The position numbers were made by a program, and so were the translations under genes. A stretch of DNA of 64,000 nt. Source: Lanius collurio (taxonomy: Eukaryota; Chordata; Aves; Passeriformes; Laniidae). The stretch is from NCBI GenBank assembly GCA_020086605.1, contig JACBWW010000039.1:7309055-7373054 (forward strand), in the 5' to 3' direction. Under the pieces are notes generated by a model, which saw only the letters and a list, made by a program, of their open reading frames with translations, was not told the DNA's origin and searched no databases. This document shows positions 1 through 11,000 of the stretch, in pieces. Within the stretch, counting starts at the first letter, position 1. Each line of letters opens with the position of its first letter.

Positions 1-880
1 AGCATGCGGGCACAGCGGGCACCCGCGCGCCGCCGCGCGCATCCGTGTGCGGCACCCGCGCGGGCACAGGAGAGCACGTGCACACACGTGTGCACTGCCC
101 GCCCACGCGGGCACGGCGGGCACACCCGGCGTGGGCGTGCTCACGCACCACCACCGAGCACATACGTGTGCACACTCCCGCACGCACCCAGGCACGCACA
201 GCCGCGACGTGGGCACGCACACACACACCGCCGCCATGCACATACGTGTGCACACGCTCACACATGCACGGGCAGGCACGGCTCAGGCATGAGAGTTCAT
301 GTGCACTGCCACCGTGCACAAACGGATGCTCCACTCACATGGGCACATGCATGGGCATGGGAGAGCACGTGCACCACTGCAGTGCACCTGTGTGTGCACC
401 ATCCACATGAGCAGGGCCAGCACATGCACAGGCATCACAGCCACACACGTGTGTACACCATCCACACAGGCATATGCACAAGTGAGCACATGCATGGTTT
501 CCATGTCAATATGTATGGTCACAGACCACATGCACAAGCCTGCACACCCCAGGCATGGGAAAGCACATGCATCATGTGCATCCACATAGATGCATGTGGG
601 CATGGGTGAGCACATGCACTGCCACTGTGCAAATATTTGTGCATTCCCCACATGAACAAGGGTGGGCACATGGCTGGCATGGGTGAGCATTCACACTGTG
701 GCCATACACATTTTTGTGCACATACCCACATGCGCACCTGAGGCACAGGTGAGCATGTGCACCTTTGCCATGCAACCATATGGGCATATGGCGACACATG
801 GAAGCACAGCCAAGCACATGATGCCTCCACACACTTACTTGTACACACACTTCCACATGCACACAAACATGTACTGGCAG
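1..880. repeat. Degenerate CA/TG-rich minisatellite
   Basis: The stretch is dominated by alternating purine-pyrimidine words such as GTGCAC, CATGTGCA and CACACGTG. Recurrent starts resembling GGTGAGCACATGCAC lie near 70, 291, 361, 484, 557, 606, 682 and 750, giving a loose higher-order period of about 70 bp. GC content and CpG content fall from left to right. Open frames here are by-products of the repeat and show no protein family. Alternating CA/TG tracts can adopt Z-DNA; that is inference. Confidence 0.85.
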
Positions 881-1054
881 CCCAGAAAGCCACCCATATC
901 CTGAGTGCATCCCCGACAGGGTGGGCAGCAGGATGGGGGAGGGAGCTTCTCCCCATCTGCTCTGCTCTGGCAAGATGCCCAGGAGTGCTGCCTCCAGCTC
1001 TGGGGTCTCAAGCGCAAGGACGATGCGGAGCTTTTGGAGCAGGTCAAGAAGAGA

Positions 1055-1490
1055 TCATAGAGATGCTCTGAGGACTGAAAACCATCTACTGTGGAGACAG
1101 GCTATGAGATGTGGGGTTGTTCAGCCTGGAGAAGAGAAGGCTCCGGGGAGACCTTGAAGTACCATTTCAGTATATCAAGGGGGCTCCAAAAGGAGAGTTT
1201 TTCACTGGGCATGTCGAGATAGGACAAGGGGAACAGTTTTAAATTGTTCTGTGGTGTGTTTGGGTTAGATAAAGAGGAAATCCTTTTCCATAGGGGTGGT
1301 GAGGCACTGGCACAGGTTGCCCAGAGAAGCTGTGACTGGCCCATCTTTGGAAGTGTTCATTGCCAGGCTGGATGGGGCTTGGAGCAACCTGGCATCCCTG
1401 GAAGATGTCCTTGCCCATGGCAGGGGGAGTTGGACAGAATGTCCTTCAAAGATCCCTCCCAGCCCAAACCCTTCTGTGACTCTGTGGTGT
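1055..1490 (+). mobile_element. CR1 LINE 3' fragment
   Basis: Recognisable avian CR1 3' end in sense orientation. It contains the GGTTGTTCAGCCTGGAGAAG block at about 1118, the GTGGTGAGGCACTGG block at about 1296, the TTGCCCAGAGAAG block and the CCCATGGCAGGGGG block, and it ends near a short TCTGTGACTCTGTG tail. It is 5'-truncated and diverged, with no reverse transcriptase portion retained. Confidence 0.93.
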
Positions 1491-1494
1491 GACT

Positions 1495-2275
1495 GCATAG
1501 AACATGCTCCAGAGTGTGTTGGAGCACACACACATGCATGCACACATGGGGATGTGCCACCAAACAGTCCACGTCTAGGGAGAGAGGGTCTCACCTCACT
1601 TTCCACCCCACAGTGTCCCCTGTGCTCATCTCTCACCCACTGCTGCTCTGGGCTCTCCATGCTGACAGAGACCCATATCCCCTCCTTCCTGCTGGGCCAT
1701 GCTGTCCCAGCCCAGGGACAGGGAGGGCTCTCTTGTCCCTTCCCAATGCATGGCTTTGCCTTTTGGGCTGTAATGGACTGTGGGAGTGAGGGGGGGCCAC
1801 TATGGGGTTTAGACTTTTATGCTCCAGGATTCTGCATCTCCCACTTGTGGCAGGGGTCTCTCAATAAAACATCACTACCTGCCATGTGATCATCCTTCCC
1901 CAGCTCAGGTATATGGGATATCGTGAGGCAGATCTGGGACCTGTAAAATGGAGAGATCATCGCGATAGGGAGACAGACACCAAGGCCAGGAGCTACCTCA
2001 CCTTTTGTGAGTTCTGTTTGCACCTCTGCGAGACTTAGGACCCTGAATACTATGATGGGCCTGCTAGCATGCATCTCCTCTGAGGTGCCACAAAGGGATC
2101 CCCATGACACCCCATGCCATGGCCTCATCCAGCACTGAGGACCCCAAGTACCCTGTGACCTGGCTACGACACCAGGCCTTGGGCCAACTGTCATACCTGG
2201 CAGCAGCTGGACAGAGGGGCAACGGGGTTTGGAATGGGTCATGGGGCACAATTTCCCTGAGCCTGCAGTTATCCA
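1495..2275. other. Unassigned intergenic sequence
   Basis: Unique-looking sequence between the CR1 fragment and the second CA-rich block. I see no exon with credible splice sites, no recognisable protein similarity and no RNA gene. Confidence 0.5.
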
Positions 2276-2720
2276 TATGCAAGGGCTTGCACAAGCAGCC
2301 CTGTGAACTCACACTTACACACATGTGCATGCACTCACCCATATGTGCATTTGCTCACTTGCATGTGCACACACACATGCATGCATTCACATGTGCACAT
2401 CATACATAGGACAAGTTCCCCTGTGTGTGTGTTCACCTGCATGTGCAGTCACTCACCACTAGTACTTGTGAGCAGCAGCATGGGACTATGCCCTTCCCTG
2501 TGCCCTGTACACATGTGCTCACAAATATGGCATGTGTTTAACTATGTGAACATGTGTGCTCACAGGCGTGTGCATGCATTCACCTATGTAAGTGTTCAAG
2601 TGCGTGCACTCACCTGCATAGGCTTGTATCCCCTGCGTAGCCACATGCTCGTGCTTCCGGCCACGCGCTGAAAAGCTCCCATGCGCGTGCACGCGTGTAT
2701 CCCATTGTGCACTCGCCTAC
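2275..2720. repeat. CA/TG-rich minisatellite, second block
   Basis: Renewed run of CACATGTGCATGCA-like words and CACTCACCTGCAT units, related in composition to the block at the window start. From about 2640 it becomes CpG-rich and grades into a GC-rich stretch. Confidence 0.75.
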
Positions 2721-4773
2721 ACTCGCGCCCGCGCACTTGTGCTCAAACGCACGGATTCACATTGGAGCACCCCCGGCGTCCTGTCCCAACACCTGTGCAC
2801 GCGCACGCGGCCGCACGCCTCTGCCCGCCCCCGCGCGCGCGTCCGCGCACACCTGCGCTCCCGCACCCACATGCATGCACGTGCTCTGCCGGAGGACTGG
2901 CGCCGCCCAGCGGCCGCCACTACCCCTGCGCTGCCCCGGGCAGTGGGGGCGCGAATGCGGGGTGCCCGGGCCGCTCCATGCGACCGGCGAGCAGAGAAGG
3001 CCCCAAGGCAGGCACTGGGCACCACCCTGCCGTACCGCGGTGAATCGGGGCACCCCAGAACAGGCCCAGCAGCAACACAGCGACAACCCCCCGGGCACGA
3101 CCACCCCCTCGCCGGGGCTGCCCCAAAGGCTCTGGCAGCGATGCCCTGGCAAATTGCCAGGAAAAACGCTGAATCTTCTATCCAAGTGCTGTGACCTGTA
3201 CATGCATCCCTGGGAAAGGGTCCAGGCACTGACCCATGCCTCAACTCAGCCTAGGAGCACTGGGTGCAGAAGACACACAGCCTACAGCTGCACTTCGGGT
3301 GTCCCCTGTGCCATGGGGGTATTCAGCTCCCAAGACCTTGCCAAGGCTTAGTTCATACCAGCTGGAGCAACTACCCCCTCCCCGCTCCGGTGCCACTTGT
3401 TGGGGCACAGGGACAAACCATGCGAGACACAGCTGGGACAGAGGTGCAGCTCCTGCTGCTTTACTGTGAGAGGTACAATGGCACACAGTAACATGCAGGC
3501 CCTGGCAGCTCCTCCAGCACAGGGTCCAGGAGAGCAGCATGGCACCCAGTGGGTGCAGTCTTTGGTACTAGCAATGATACTGGGGGTGGCTGAGATGGAG
3601 GGAATGCTGAGGACCCCACTCCTGCCAGGCACCATCTGACAGTACAGCCAGGCAGGTGTGGGGTGTAGTGTTTAACAGGCTATGGTTATCTCAGAGCAGG
3701 GGCAACAACACAGGGGGGCTGCTGCTGGGGCACACAGGCAGGCATAGCTGCTGCCTGCATCCTGGGGTTGGGTGGTCCAGCTGTGGAGCCACCCCAAAGC
3801 GCTGCAGCCCACCTGCCTCCCCAAAACGTTTATCCCCCTGCCCCAAGTTCCTGCTGGTTGCATTTAACTGTGCAAAATCAGTATCGAGGCACCTGCTCAT
3901 GCCATGGACAGTGGGGAGGGTGACATCTAAGCGCTATTTGGGGCTGTTGCAGCACAGAGGAGGGGACAGGTGCCCCGTTTTGTCCTTAATGTGGTTTTTC
4001 CACTATTAATCACTCCTGGTGTTGGGCTAGAACCTGCAGGTGAGGGCTGGATGAGGGCTGGCCTAGTTGTCTCCATACCCACGGCATTGGTGACAGAGGG
4101 TAGCTGCAGGCCTCAGTGTACTGGTCCCAGAACCCCATGCCCTGGCAGGGTACCATCCCAAGACATGGGTACACAGCACCTACTGGCACTCACCTCGGTT
4201 CCCTGCAGTCCCTCAGCCAGCAGGGAGCGAGTTAAGAACTTGCTGGCCAGGGCCATTGTTTCTGACACAATGGGGAGGAAGAGGATGCTGGGGCTGAAAT
4301 TCCTTCAGCTCCCACCGGACAGATGGACAGAGCTGGACAAATAGACATGACAGAGGGTGAGCATGATTTAACCCTTTCAGATGCTGCATGAATATGCCCC
4401 AGGGTAGCTGGGGGGTACTTAAGAAGGCATGTGGTGCAGCACCAGATACAAGATAGGCACTGGTGTCCAGGACAAATTGGAAGGACCCCACGGGAACAGA
4501 AAGACCCATGAGGGTGGTGGTAGCATCCACCCATCTGGTCTTTCTGGACCACAGGCTGCTGAGTGGCCACAGAGCCCACGACAGCTGTGTGTCACAACAC
4601 CCCATCAGCACCTGGACTGGCAACCATGCCCCTGCTTGATAAATCAGAAAAATAAATAAAAGGCAGGGGCCTGACAGATGGACAGACACAGGGAGAGCCC
4701 ACAAGGGGCTGGATCCACTTTGGCAGCAAGCTGGGACCACAGCCAGAATCCCAGAGGGAAGCTGGGTAGGGGG
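2720..4773. other. GC-rich segment and presumed SHROOM4 3' flank
   Basis: Positions 2720-3130 are CpG-rich with CGCGCG words but show no coding exon that I can support. The remainder lies downstream of the SHROOM4 stop codon on the minus strand and would hold its 3' UTR. No AATAAA is visible on the minus strand; a GATAAA variant (plus-strand TTTATC) occurs near 3829. An AATAAATAAA on the plus strand at 4651-4660 is in the wrong orientation for SHROOM4. Confidence 0.4.
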
Positions 4774-5043
4774 CTAGCAGCCCTTGGAGGCCTGGCCAAG
4801 GCTCTCGCGCAGGCACCTGAGCTGCTCCTGGCCCAGCTTGATCTTCTCCTCCAGCTCCCGCTGCTCAGCAATGAGGGCTGACTTCATCTTGACAAAGTGC
4901 TGGTAGTCCTGGAGCTGCTCAGCGGGCAGGTACCGCGCCACCATGGCACCCACTGCCTCCTCCCGCCGCCCCACATGCTCCTTCAGCTCTTTGGCATCCT
5001 CCAGCTGTGCCACCAGCAGCCGCTGCTTCTCCCGCAGAGCGAG
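4774..5043 (-). CDS. SHROOM4: SHROOM4 last coding exon 10: end of ASD2 and stop
   Basis: Acceptor CCCCACAG|CTCGCTC. Encodes [37 protein letters not shown] and [18 protein letters not shown], closing the ASD2 helices, then a TAG stop at 4774-4776. The 3' UTR extends leftwards and its polyadenylation signal is not obvious. Confidence 0.96.
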   Translation of the reverse strand, partial: LALREKQRLLVAQLEDAKELKEHVGRREEAVGAMVARYLPAEQLQDYQHFVKMKSALIAEQRELEEKIKLGQEQLRCLRESLGQASKGC

Positions 5044-8000
5044 CTGTGGGGAAGACAGCTGGTGTGGGCAGGGCATCCCACAGCCCAAAACCTCATGGGA
5101 GAGGGTCCCCTGCCCCATGCTCACCTTATCCTCAGCAGGGGCATGCGGCCCCAGGCTGCCCAGGGCAGTTTCCACCCGGGCCAAGCGTCCCGAGAGGGAG
5201 AGCAGGAGGTTGATCACCTTGTCCAGGTCACCCACAAAGAGGCGGTACTTGTCAAACTCCCCTGGGGTGCAGAGGGCTTGCAGGCGGGCAGCCACATCCT
5301 CACCCAGTGCCCCATTGGCGCTGATGTCCTCCTGCAGCCCCCGTTGTGCCTCCTGCAGCACCACCAGCTTGCGGCTCAGGCTCTCGATCAGCTGCAGCTG
5401 CCAGACCAAAGGGGTAACGAGGGCTACTTCCCATGGGATATGGGGACTGGCACAGAGGTGTAGGGGTGCTGTTCTGGGGCCCACAGAACCCAAGAACCTT
5501 GTTGTACCCCTGGTTCCCATGAGCTACTGGCAATTCCCAGTCCTCATAAGAATCCGTCAATATCACAGACTCCATGTGCACTTAATGGATGCCCCCAGTC
5601 CCTCTGGGCATCTGGGAACATCCCAGTCCCTGCAAGCACTGAGCATCTGGTGAGACTCCCAGGTCCCACAAGCACCTGACAATGCCCCTGGTCCTTGCAG
5701 ACATCTGGCCCCTTGTGAGCATATAGCAATGTTCCTGGTCCCTGCAAGCATCCAGCAATGACCCCCCTGCCCATGAGTGCCTGGTGATGTCCCCAGTTCC
5801 CATGAGCAACCAATGATGCCTCAGTCCCTGTGAGCACCCAGAAATGCCCCCAGTCTCCATGAGCACCTGGCGAGGGCAGTGGGGAACCATGAGGGAATTG
5901 TCCTCAGCAGTGTCTGTACCTTCTTTTCCACCAGCTCATGGTCCACCTCCTCCTCATCCTCCAAGCTCCCCTCCACTACCTCCGGCAGCACCTTCACCTT
6001 GTTGGGTGGCTCGGCTTTGCCCACTGCAACACCGTGGTGCACTGGGAAGGAACTGGAGCTGGCAGCACTCCCAGGAGGTGGCGAGATGGGCTCAAAACCT
6101 TGCCTGGGGAGACAGAGATACAGAGATAAGCACTGGGGGTGTCAGCCTGCCCTTGGCATGGGGCCTAGGGCCTTGCCAGCCCTACCTGTCCTGTGCCATG
6201 GCCTCCATATGCCAGTCCTGCTGGAGACACTTCCGCCAGGCCTGTCGCTCCCCTGCCACCAGCAGCTCACCCATCACCTCAGTGGCAGTGCCAGGGGGAG
6301 CCAAGGGGGCCAAGACACTGGCCAGGGAATGATCCCTGACAGCAATGTCCCACAGCAGTTCCTCGGAGTCCTTGCAGCGGGACTGGGGTCGGCTGCCCTG
6401 GCAGCTCACCCCCTCCACTGCCCCAGAACTGGGCTTGAGTGCCTCTGGCAGAGCAGGGCCAGGGTCACAATGCAGGGACAGGGAGCACTCACCCACCCTA
6501 CGGGGACTAGCACAGCCCTGCTCCTGGTTCTGGACGAGCCTTTGGGGCTGCTCCTCCATCTCCCAGGAATGCTTCAACATTGTCCGCTTCTCCCCAGCTC
6601 CTGACACCCTGCCAATACCCACCCACGGTATGTCAGCTCCCGTGCCCACTCATGGGGACACAGACACTTGGGGCAATGGCTATCCCAGGGAAAGAGGTCA
6701 GGAACACCCCACAATGCAAAAAAAACCCACAGGGTGCTCCAAGGAGTGGATTAGGATGCTCTGACAGGGTGCAAGGGTCCACAAAAGCCCCTCATGTGTC
6801 CCAGCAGTGCCTGCAGCCTCACTCCCACTCCCATGCCATGGCAGCACTTGCCTGCAAATCTCAGCGTTGGCAGCATCAGGCCCAGGAGTCCTGTGGAATG
6901 ATCTGGGGGGCTCAGGTCGGGGCCAGGCACCCGGTGGAGCGGAAGGACGAGCAGTGTGCCCCCAGGACTGGCCCTCCTGCTCCCCGGTGAGGCTCTGTGA
7001 CCACTCCCTCACCGTTTCCGCAATGCTGTGGACTGGCATTGGGGCAGCAGAGAAGGCAGAGCCATACCCAGCACCATCTGGTGGGTGCTGGGATGCCCGG
7101 CGCTGCTTGTACTTCTCCCAGTTGGGGGGAGGTGGGCGGGGAGGTGGTGGGCCCTTCTTTTTGGGGATGCTGGGAGGGTCCAGCTTGGCACGGAAATGGT
7201 CCTTCCGGTCACGGCCCCAGGGGCCGGCAGGTTCCAGGTTGAGGTGGCTCTCAGAGAAGGCTCTGCCCCGTAGTGGGCGGTACAGCGGATCCTGGGGGCT
7301 CTCAGGGGTGTGGGCCAGGCGGTCACTATCCCACAAGAGGTCATGCGTGGATGTGGCCCGGTAGCAGGGTGGCCACTCTGGATCGGTGCTCTCAAGGCAG
7401 GTGTGCAACGGGCCAAGCCTTGGGAAACCCATTGGGTAGCTGGAGAGCTCACTAGAAGAGAAGGAAGCACCCGTCCTCCTGCACATAGTTGCCCATCTGG
7501 CAGTTCAGGCCCATTTCATGCCCTGCCTCATTTACCCCAGCTAGTCACCCAGTTGCACTGGTGGGAGAAGCCCAGGCTCATCCTCTGGGCACAGTCTCCT
7601 GGAGACAGCCCCAGACCTCTGGGGAATGGTAAGAAGGGACCACCTTTGCTGTGGACACCTCCTCACACCCCCTTGCCCTGCATGCCTCCTTCCGACTCGG
7701 CACCACACCAAGGATGGCCATGGCAGTATGGGAGGCACTTTGTACATCCTCAATCAAAATCATGGCAGTCCCCACATCCCCCGGTGGAAGTCCCACTGAG
7801 TGGCACACACATCCCAGCACCGTGGCACCTGGCATGGGCTCACCTGATGGATTGGCTGACTTTCCTGGTTATTGCAGGTTGTTCCCACTCATCCTGAGGA
7901 AATTCCTGGGTGAGGGGGGAGGGAGTGTGAAGTCCCCTTCCTCAGCACCTCTGTCCCATCCCCATTCAGGTGCAGAAGGCATGCAGGAGGTCTGCGGGGC

Positions 8001-11000
8001 CAATGGGGGCACAGTACTCCACACTCCAACCCAGAGTCATGTTCCAGGGCTGCAAGGGGGTGCCAGTGCTGTTCCCCAGCACAGTCCCAGCGGGCCAAAT
8101 TACTCACCGGGATGAAAGCTCTCCGGGGGGGCCAGGCATCACTCTCCTCTCGCCTGGGATGGGGGGCCGGGCAGCAGCAGTCAGGGCAGCGCACCCAGGG
8201 CACGGGGTGACAGCGGCAGGTGTGGCCACGGGGCAGTGGTGGTGGGCACAGGTCCCCTCCCCAGTAGCGGCAAGGCTCAGGGCACAGGGGAACCCCACAG
8301 GGGTAGGAGAAACCCCGCAGGTAATCCGGCTCTCCTGGCCTCCCCGGTGGCTTGTAACAGTGGGGCTGCTCCCGGCAGCACTCAGCATAGGGGCCAGCAG
8401 AGCCAGGGCGGCTGGGTGAGGCAGGGCTGTAGGGCTGATCCACGGAGAGGCAGTGGACATCCCGGTGCTCAGGGCCAGGGGGCTGGAAGGCACCGGGATT
8501 CCCTGCTGGCGGCTTGCTGTGTCGAGGTGGCGCCGGTCGGCTGCTCTCCTCAAAGAACCGGCGGCGGTCGGCGAAGGGCAGCAGGACCGCCTCGTCGCTG
8601 CCCCGTGGTGGTGAGCTGCGGGCTGCCGGGGCCTGGCTGTAGCCCTCCAGCTCACTGGGGCTGGGCGAGTGCTGCGGTTGCAGCTTGTGCTCCGGGGACC
8701 AGCGCCAGCGGCCCCTGGCTGTTGGCACCACCCGCTCAGGGGACGGGGGCCCTTTGGGGGCTGGCACTGGGTCAGGGGTGGGGATACCCCGGACCCCAGA
8801 GCAGCCAGCGTTCCCGCTGTCCTCACTCGGAGCAGGGCTGAGACACTCCGGCAGGGCAGGGGGTCGCTCTGCCAGTACACTGCCCTCGGGGGGCTCCTCA
8901 GTCTCCTCCACCGGCTCCTCACCAGGTGGAGGTGCACCAGGACCCCGGCTCTTCTGCAGCTGGGCCTTGCGCCGCTGGATCTCGTTGCGCAGGCTGGTAG
9001 CAAAGCGGTCGCTGCGGCGGCGCATCTGAGCAGAGCGGTGGGGTGGACCCCCAGCCCGACGGGCCCCTCCCCGGCTTTCCTCCTCCCTTGGCCCCTCAGT
9101 GCTGAGTGCTGGGCTGGCTTCCTGGCCATCCTGCCCGCAGACTTGCTGCAGGTCAGGGCAGCAGCGGCAGGGCAGCGTGCGGCAGCAAGGCTCTGGGCAG
9201 TACAGGGGGTCCTGGCCAGCCCCTGTAGTTCCCCCCCGGCTGCCCTCAGGATGCAGCGGGGACAAGGTCCAGCGTTGCCCACTGGGGGCTGGCGAGGCTC
9301 GCCCACTGCCAGTGCCCAACTGGAGGGAGCGGAGCTGGGAGGCCAGCAGCTGCTCGGGAGCACTGTGCCGGTGTGACACGTGGTTCTTGAGAGGGGACAG
9401 CAACGGGTTGTCACCTGCTGTCACGGCATCGGGCACTCGGTGCCTGCTGTCATCCAGGTATGGCTGGTTGTCAGACTCCATGCTCTTCCCTAGGAGTGGC
9501 TCAGCCAGGCATCGGTCCGAGGGGGAGCTCAGCATGTAATACTGGTCAGCAGAGAGACGGTCCTTCGTGGAGTATGATGCCAGTGTCCTGCCCACCACTT
9601 CGGCCTCCCCATCCCGCTGGCAGAGGAAGGTGTCAGAGATCCATCGACCCTTGACATGCAGCATGTCCGCTGACACTGATGCCTGGCGCCTGTCCCCTCT
9701 GCCAGCTGGGGCTGGCCGCAGGCTGTCCCTCCTGACAGGGGGCTGGGGGGGCACAGGTGCCCGCCAGGCCTCAGAGTGCCGGCTGGCAGATGGCTCAGCC
9801 CCTGTGGTCAGGTAGCGCCCGTCAGGAGCTTTGCAGGGGCCTTGGAGGCTGGAATCGATGGACACAGCCTCTTCAGGACGGAGAGAGAGAGCGCAGTCAG
9901 AGGCGATGGAACTGGCAGAGAAGGAGCTGTAGGCCGAGTCCCGCTTGCTGTGGTACATGCCCTGGTCAACGGGTGAGGGGTCTCCTTCATAGTAGGCCTG
10001 GCTGGGATGGTCCAGGCTCTCCATGCTCCCGATGGAGCTGCTCCGGTCAGTGCTGCAGTGCCAGGACAGTGGGTTCCACTGCAGGGACAGCTTGCTGCTG
10101 CCTGGCCCCACGCCAGCGTTACAGGCACCTGCCGCCCTCCATCCAGCTCTGCAGAGATCCCAAGGAGCCCACCCCCACACATACACCCTCCCTGGGACAA
10201 CAGAGCACAGGGTAGCGCAGCCCCAACCTACCCTCCACCCCTGGCTTGGGGCCACCACCAAGGTTCCCTGGCACTGGCAGGGGGAGCAGGCACAGGGAAC
10301 ACAGGGTGTGTGCGACTCCAGCCACTCGAGACCTCCCAGCTCTGGCAGTGGGGGCAGTGAGACTAAGCAGCTCCTGGCTGTCTCCAGCAGAGCCACCGCC
10401 CCTTCCTGCCGGGAGCAGGGAGTAAACAGCCAAGGGAAAGGGTAGTGCAGGATGAGGAACGATGCCCAAAACGGGTGTATGAGAGCACTTATGCCACTCC
10501 CACTGCCACAACCCAAGAGGGTGTCCTGTCTGCCCCCTCCCCTTGCACAGTCTCATAACTGCCCCCAGGGCCTCACCTGACATCACACCCTGAGGGCCAG
10601 GAGAGGCTGAAGGCATCAGCTGGGCAATGCACGGTGGGGACATCCGGGCGGCTTTCGGCAAGTTTGGCCACGTGCCAGGAATGGGGCCGGAGGACGGGCA
10701 CGCTCCTCCTGCCAAGAGCAACAGCGGGAAAGGACAAGAATGGGGAGGAAGCCAGGCCAAGGAACCGGGGCTGAAGTCACTTCCTATGGGGCTTCCTGTC
10801 CCCTCCAGGCCAGTGCCTGGCCAAAGGGGACGGCAGCAAGGAAGGTCCAGCCCTGCCAGCACCCAGCACTGGGCAAGGGGATCCCAAAGCTCACCCAGCT
10901 GGCCTGGGCTCCCCAGACTGCAGCACCCCTGTTGTCACATCAACAGGGGACCAAGGACATGGCCCCTGCACAATCCGCAGGCAATGCCCTGACCTTCCCC

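Noticed and set aside
4651..4660. AATAAATAAA as the SHROOM4 polyadenylation signal
   Set aside because: Wrong strand; SHROOM4 is transcribed leftwards.
6600..6608. Alternative SHROOM4 exon 7 acceptor at GTGTCAG|GAGCTGG
   Set aside because: It needs the previous exon to end after one codon base, which neither candidate donor of exon 6 does.
8104..9414. 436-codon minus-strand frame and several plus-strand frames over SHROOM4 exon 4
   Set aside because: Shadow frames in GC-rich coding DNA. The SHROOM4 frame carries the family motifs and splice-consistent ends; these do not.
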